DNA of 64,000 nucleotides. It comes from Pelomonas sp051857475. GTDB lineage: Bacteria; Pseudomonadota; Gammaproteobacteria; Burkholderiales; Burkholderiaceae_C. A program made the position numbers and the translations under genes. The stretch covers positions 1 to 64,000 of the forward strand of contig NZ_JBPZGZ010000008.1 of the NCBI RefSeq assembly GCF_051857475.1, in the 5' to 3' direction. Within the stretch, counting starts at the first letter, position 1, and each line of letters starts with the position of its first letter. The notes under the pieces were generated by a model. That model was not told where the DNA came from, searched no databases, and saw only the letters and a program-made list of their open reading frames with translations. Positions 58,732 through 64,000 of this stretch are shown piece by piece.

Positions 58732-59293
58732 TGCATTGCCGGGAGTCCGTCCCGGCGGCCGGGTAACTTTCTTCTGCGGGGCCAGAAGAAAGTCACCAAA
58801 GAAGAGGCCCTGAACCGCACACCAGCACCACGACGCCATGAACGGCGCGCGAAAACATCCGCCGGTATTGCGGGAAGACGCGACCCGCTTCGCTCTCGCT
58901 GCTGTCCCTATGAGCAGCACCAAAGATCGGAGCACCAGGCCGCTGAACGCGCGGCTGCACGCCGGGCTCACCAGAAAACCCAAAGACAGCGTCGCTCGGG
59001 CGACGCGACGAGCATCACCGTTCGGTACGTCGCCCCAGCGACGCGGTATTCCCTGATGAGCCCGGCGTGCAGCCGGCGTTAACGGGCGTGAAGTGGCGAT
59101 TAGTGATGCACGTCATAGGGACAGCAGCGAGAGCGCAGCGGGTCGCGTGTAGGCGCGGCCCAGTCCGAGCATCGCGAGCGCATGCCGCCACTCGAGTGCG
59201 GATTGCATTCAGCGCTCCTCTTTTGGTGACTTTTCTCTGGCGCGTCAGAGAAAAGTTACCCGCCATCGCGGGGCGGATTCCCGCGGCACTGCA
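58732..59293. repeat. 560-bp near-palindromic intergenic element, copy B
   Basis: Same structure as the element at 24550-25109, with TGCA at both ends (58732 and 59290). The terminal hairpins (AACTTTCTTCT with AGAAGAAAGT near 58766-58793, and ACTTTTCTCTG with CAGAGAAAAGT near 59229-59256) and the internal pairing of CGCTCTCGCTG with CAGCGAGAGCG are kept. The ends are strongly conserved between copies and the central part less so. Similarity also continues about 35 bases beyond the right TGCA (tcGaAAGG...CGCAAAAGCA). The element fills the gap between the GH5 and TauD-family genes, and no protein in it looks real. Confidence 0.8.
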
Positions 59294-59328
59294 TCGAGTC
59301 GAAAGGACAAGCGCAAAAGCATCCACAG

Positions 59329-60194
59329 TCAAAAAGGCTGATCGCCCTGCACCGTCGTTCGATGCAGCCTCCGCCGCAGGTGGTCAGGGCACCCAGCCGC
59401 CAAATGCATCACCGACCGGTTGTCCCAAAACACCATGTCGTGCGGCTGCCAGCGATGCCGGTACTGCAACTCCGGCAGCGTGGCATAGCGGAACAACTCC
59501 TCCAGCAACGCGCGGCTCTCGCTATCAGGCAAGCCCACGATGCGCGTCGTGAAGTGCTCGCTGACGAACAACCCGAGCTGCCCCGTCTCCGGATGGGTGC
59601 GCACCACCGGCTGCACGGCCGGCTTGACCTGGGCCACCTGCTCGTCGCTGAGCTTGGGGCGCCAGGGGCTGCGCTCGCGCAGTTCCTCGTACTTGGCCAG
59701 GTAGGAATGCTCGGCCTTCAGGCCCCGCACCCGCGCCTGCAGCTCAGGCGGCAACGCATCCCAAGCCGCATGCTGGTCGGCGAACAGCGTGTCGCCGCCC
59801 TCGCTCGGCAGCTCCTGGGCCAGCAGCAGCGAGCCCAGGCTGGGCTTTTCCTTGTACGACAGGTCGGAATGCCAGAAATGGCCGGCATCGCCGAGGCCGA
59901 CCGGCTGGCCGTTCTCGACGATGTTGGAGACGATGAGGATCTCCGGGTGGCCCTTGAGGTGGAACTGGTGCAGCACATGGATCTCCAGCGCGCCGAAGCG
60001 GCGGCTGAAGGCGATCTGCTGCTCCGGCGTGATGCGCTGGTCGCGGAAGACCAGCACATGGTGGTCCAGGTGGGCGCGATGGATGCGGCGAAAGTCCGCT
60101 TCATCCAGCGGCTGATTCAGATCCAGCCCAACCACCTCGGCGGCAAAGCTGCCGGGCAGCGGGCGGATCTCCACGCGGGTGACGGTCTCGATGC

Positions 60195-60198
<4 letters not shown>
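59329..60198 (-). CDS. TauD/TfdA-family Fe(II)/2-oxoglutarate dioxygenase
   Basis: 289 residues. The iron ligands are H110 and D112 in HFWHSDLSY and the distal H279 in RRRLHRTTVQGD; the 2-oxoglutarate-binding Arg follows in the same C-terminal block. WQPHDMVFWDNRSVMHLA is another family signature. Members oxidise taurine, alkyl sulfates, aryloxyacids or similar acids. Here it is the last gene of the serine acetyltransferase, encapsulin and cysteine desulfurase unit and overlaps the desulfurase stop by ATGA, so release of sulfite from an organosulfur compound is a reasonable guess. Confidence 0.9.
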
Positions 60199-61956
<1,758 letters not shown>

Positions 61957-61982
<26 letters not shown>

Positions 61983-62880
61983 GGTACTTGCCCACTTCCA
62001 CGTCTTCGAGCACGGCCAGCGCATCGTCGCTGTGCACCGCCAGCGAGCAATACAGGCTGATCAGGTAGGAGGCGATCGCGTTGCGGTTGATGCCCATGAA
62101 GCGCACCGACAGGCCCGGGCCCTGCTCGCCAGGCAGGCCCGGCTGGTAGAGGCCCACCACGCCCTGGCGCTTGTCGCCCACGCGCAGCAGGATGATGCTG
62201 GTCTTGCCGTCGTTGACCGGCACCTTGTCGCTGGGGATCAGCGGGATGCCGCGCCAGGTCAGGAACTGGCTGCCGAACAGGCTGATGGTGGGCGGCGGCA
62301 CACCGCGGCGCGTGCACTCGCGGCCGAAGGCGGCAATGCCCAGCGGATGGGTCAGGAAGAAGGCCGGCTCCTTCCAGACCTTGCTCAGCAGGTCGTCCAG
62401 GTCATCGGGCGTCGGCGCGCCGGTGAGGGTCGAGATGCGCTGCTCGTCGGCGACATTGGCCAGCAGGCCGTAGTCGGGGTTGTTGATCAGCTCGGATTCC
62501 TGCCGCTCCTTGATCGTCTCGATGACGATGCGCAGTTGCTCCTTGATCTGGTCGTGCGGGCTGCTGTAGAGGTCGGACACGCGGGTGTGCACGTCCAGCA
62601 CGGTGGCCACCGCATTCAGGAAGTACTCGCGCGGGGCGGCGTCGTAGTCGGCGAAGGTGACGGGCAGCTCGGCCTCGTCGCGCTTGGCGCAGGCGACCTT
62701 GACGGCCTCGGGGTCGGCCACCTTGTTGAGGCGGTAGATGCCGGCTTCGACCGGGATCCATTGCAGCAGATGCGTCAGCCAGCGCGGCGTGATGGTGGAG
62801 AGCTGCGGGACGGTCTTGGTCGCGTTCGCAAGCTGCCGCGCGGCGGTATCGCTGAGCGCGAGTTGGGGAGAGTCAGCCAT
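61957..62880 (-). CDS. Family 2A encapsulin shell protein
   Basis: 307 residues that should assemble into an HK97-fold protein cage (T=1, about 60 copies, as known for the cyanobacterial SrpI-type homologue). The start (SDTAARQLANATKTVPQLSTITPRWLTHLLQWIPVEAGIYRLNKV in outline) and blocks PREYFLNAVATVLDVHTRVSDLYS, ERQESELINNPDYGLL, PAFFLTHPLGIAAFGRECTRRGVPPPT and LRVGDKRQGVVGLYQPGLPGE are family signatures. Older annotations may call such proteins Crp-like regulators, but no helix-turn-helix is evident here. AGGAG lies ten bases before the ATG. The adjacent cysteine desulfurase is the expected cargo. Confidence 0.93.
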
Positions 62881-62919
62881 GGGGAAAGGGCTCCTGGGGG
62901 CGTGGGTGGGGTGAAGAGA

Positions 62920-63846
62920 TCAGGCGGTGAAGGCCTGGAAGGCTGAGTTCGGGTCGGCCTGCGAGGCGGCCTGGGAGATGCGGCTTTCCGGCGGCAGGCT
63001 GCGGGTCAGCCAGACGTTGCCGCCGATGACCGAGCCGCGGCCGATGGTGATGCGGCCCAGCACGGTGGCCCCGGCGTAGATGACGACGTCGTCCTCCACG
63101 ATGGGGTGGCGTGGCTGGCCCTTGTGGGCATGGCCCGCCTCGTCGGTGGGAATGCTCTTGGCGCCCAGCGTGACGTTCTGGTAGATGCGCACCCGCTGGC
63201 CCAGCACCGCCGTCTCGCCGATGACGACGCCGGTGCCGTGATCGATGAAGCAACCTGCGCCTATGGTGGCGCCGGGATGGATGTCGATGCCGGTCTGGGC
63301 ATGGGCCAGCTCCGAGATGACCCGTGCGATCAGCGGCAGTTGCAGCCGGTAGAGCTCATGCGCCAGACGGTGGCTGATCAACGCATGCAGGCCCGGGTAG
63401 CAGAGCAGCACCTCGTCGACGCTGCGCGCGGCGGGGTCGCCCTGGAAGGCGGCGATGACGTCGCTGTCCAGCAGCTCGCGCACGGCGGGCAGGCGGGCGG
63501 CGAAGCTCGCCACGCGCTCGGCCGCTTCGTTGAAGGGCGGTGCTTCCGTGCCGCGCAGCCGCGCGTCATGGCCCAGTTCCAGCGCCACCTGCTGGCGCAG
63601 CCGCGACAAGGCCGCGCCCAAGGTGTGACCGACGTAATAGTCCTCGCCCTCGGGCTGCAGGTCGGGCGGGCCCAGGCGCATCGGGAACAAGGCACCGGCC
63701 AGTTGCTGCACAACCACGGCGAGCAGCTCACGCGACGGCAGCTCGCGGCCGCCAGCGTCCCAGCGCCGGTGCTCCTCGCGCCAACGCCGGCGGGCGCCGC
63801 GCAGGGCCGAGACGATGCCCGAGAGGTCGTCGATCACGTCGGTCAT
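62920..63846 (-). CDS. epsC: Serine O-acetyltransferase, EpsC type
   Basis: Makes O-acetylserine, the acceptor for cysteine synthesis. 308 residues from the ATG at 63846 (MTDVIDDLSG); a longer frame into the upstream repeat is not coding-like. An N-terminal helical domain (about 1-190, including LCYPGLHALISHRLAHELY) is followed by a left-handed beta-helix of hexapeptide repeats: IDIHPGATIGAGCFIDHGTGVVIGETAVLG, then VTLGAKSIP, HPIVEDDVVIYAGATVLG. The His and Asp in IDHGTG are catalytic. It is the first gene of the encapsulin unit, 39 bases before the shell gene, and links cysteine production to cysteine-derived sulfur storage. Confidence 0.92.
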   Translation of the reverse strand: MTDVIDDLSGIVSALRGARRRWREEHRRWDAGGRELPSRELLAVVVQQLAGALFPMRLGPPDLQPEGEDYYVGHTLGAALSRLRQQVALELGHDARLRGTEAPPFNEAAERVASFAARLPAVRELLDSDVIAAFQGDPAARSVDEVLLCYPGLHALISHRLAHELYRLQLPLIARVISELAHAQTGIDIHPGATIGAGCFIDHGTGVVIGETAVLGQRVRIYQNVTLGAKSIPTDEAGHAHKGQPRHPIVEDDVVIYAGATVLGRITIGRGSVIGGNVWLTRSLPPESRISQAASQADPNSAFQAFTA

Positions 63847-63867
63847 GTCATTGCTTCCCGGCTTTGC

Positions 63868-63960
63868 GGGCCGAGTGCCGGGCCGCTCCCAAGCCGGCCC
63901 GCGTAGGGCGATGTGCTTGCCGGTCGATCCGGCAAGCATCGCCGTCCCCGCGGGGGACCG
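63868..63960 (-). repeat. Intergenic hairpin repeat, copy 2
   Basis: Read on the minus strand this shows the same blocks as the repeat at 2132-2223: CGGTCCCCCGcGGGGAC, a stem built on GCTTGCCGG/CCGGCAAGC (63915-63935) extended by GCGAT/ATCGC, and GGGCCGGCTtGGGAGCGGCCC, then CGGCACTCGGCCC. It lies upstream of epsC, so it could lie in the leader or end an upstream transcript. Nothing else is visible between 63847 and the window end. Confidence 0.6.
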
Positions 63961-64000
63961 ACCGGGCTTGCCCGCGTTCAGCCGGGCGAGACTGGGCGAG

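Overview
The window is GC-rich DNA, roughly two thirds G+C by eye, and densely coding on both strands. There are many ATGA or TAATG start/stop overlaps, TonB-dependent receptors, an orphan CheZ, an ECF sigma factor paired with a DGPF protein, and very little non-coding space. Gene content and style point to a polysaccharide-degrading betaproteobacterium of the order Burkholderiales, perhaps Roseateles/Mitsuaria-like. That placement is inference from gene families; no rRNA or other marker gene lies in the window. No tRNA, rRNA, CRISPR array, transposase or prophage gene was seen.

Layout. 1-17 kb is mostly housekeeping and accessory genes. These are an acyl-CoA dehydrogenase, a DGPF protein with an ECF42-type sigma factor, a thiolase, three small lipoproteins, two MFS carriers, an MtfA-like peptidase, CheZ, a DUF2520 protein, a secreted methyltransferase-like protein, a large alkaline phosphatase coupled to a VTT membrane protein, gamma-glutamyltransferase, and a cytochrome b561 with a rhodanese-like protein that lacks its cysteine. 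17.7-28.5 kb is an unusual same-strand cluster: a TonB receptor flanked by a repeated inverted-repeat motif, a DUF1549/DUF1553 haem-motif protein, a Tat-exported DUF1501 protein, three small C-terminal CxxCH proteins, a peroxiredoxin/SMP-30 fusion and an endostatin-like secreted protein. 28.6-33 kb has a hybrid histidine kinase, a Crp/Fnr regulator with a periplasmic binding protein, and a lower-GC secreted protein.

33-52 kb is a coherent polysaccharide utilisation locus organised around a divergent promoter at about 45.03 kb. Leftward run a GntR/FCD regulator, UxaC, a UxuB-type reductase, a GH105-DUF4861 fusion, an unassigned 608-residue exported protein, KduI, a GH3 enzyme and an alginate-lyase-family lyase. 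Rightward run mannonate dehydratase, a TonB receptor, an ExuT-like carrier and a GH2 enzyme. Lyase products would be cut outside the cytoplasm, imported as (unsaturated) uronates and sent through fructuronate and mannonate to KDG. Only the glucuronate branch is present, so a glucuronic-acid polymer such as a beta-glucuronan is the best guess for the substrate.

52-59 kb has small unknowns, dialkylglycine decarboxylase with a LysR regulator, a membrane protein and a multidomain secreted GH5 enzyme with two LacI-type operator-like sites. 59.3-63.8 kb is a sulfur-metabolism operon: serine O-acetyltransferase (EpsC), a family 2A encapsulin shell, its cysteine desulfurase cargo with a long disordered N-terminal extension, and a TauD-family dioxygenase. 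Two copies of a 560-bp near-palindromic element (24.55-25.11 and 58.73-59.29 kb) and two copies of a shorter hairpin repeat (2.1 and 63.9 kb) occupy intergenic spaces.
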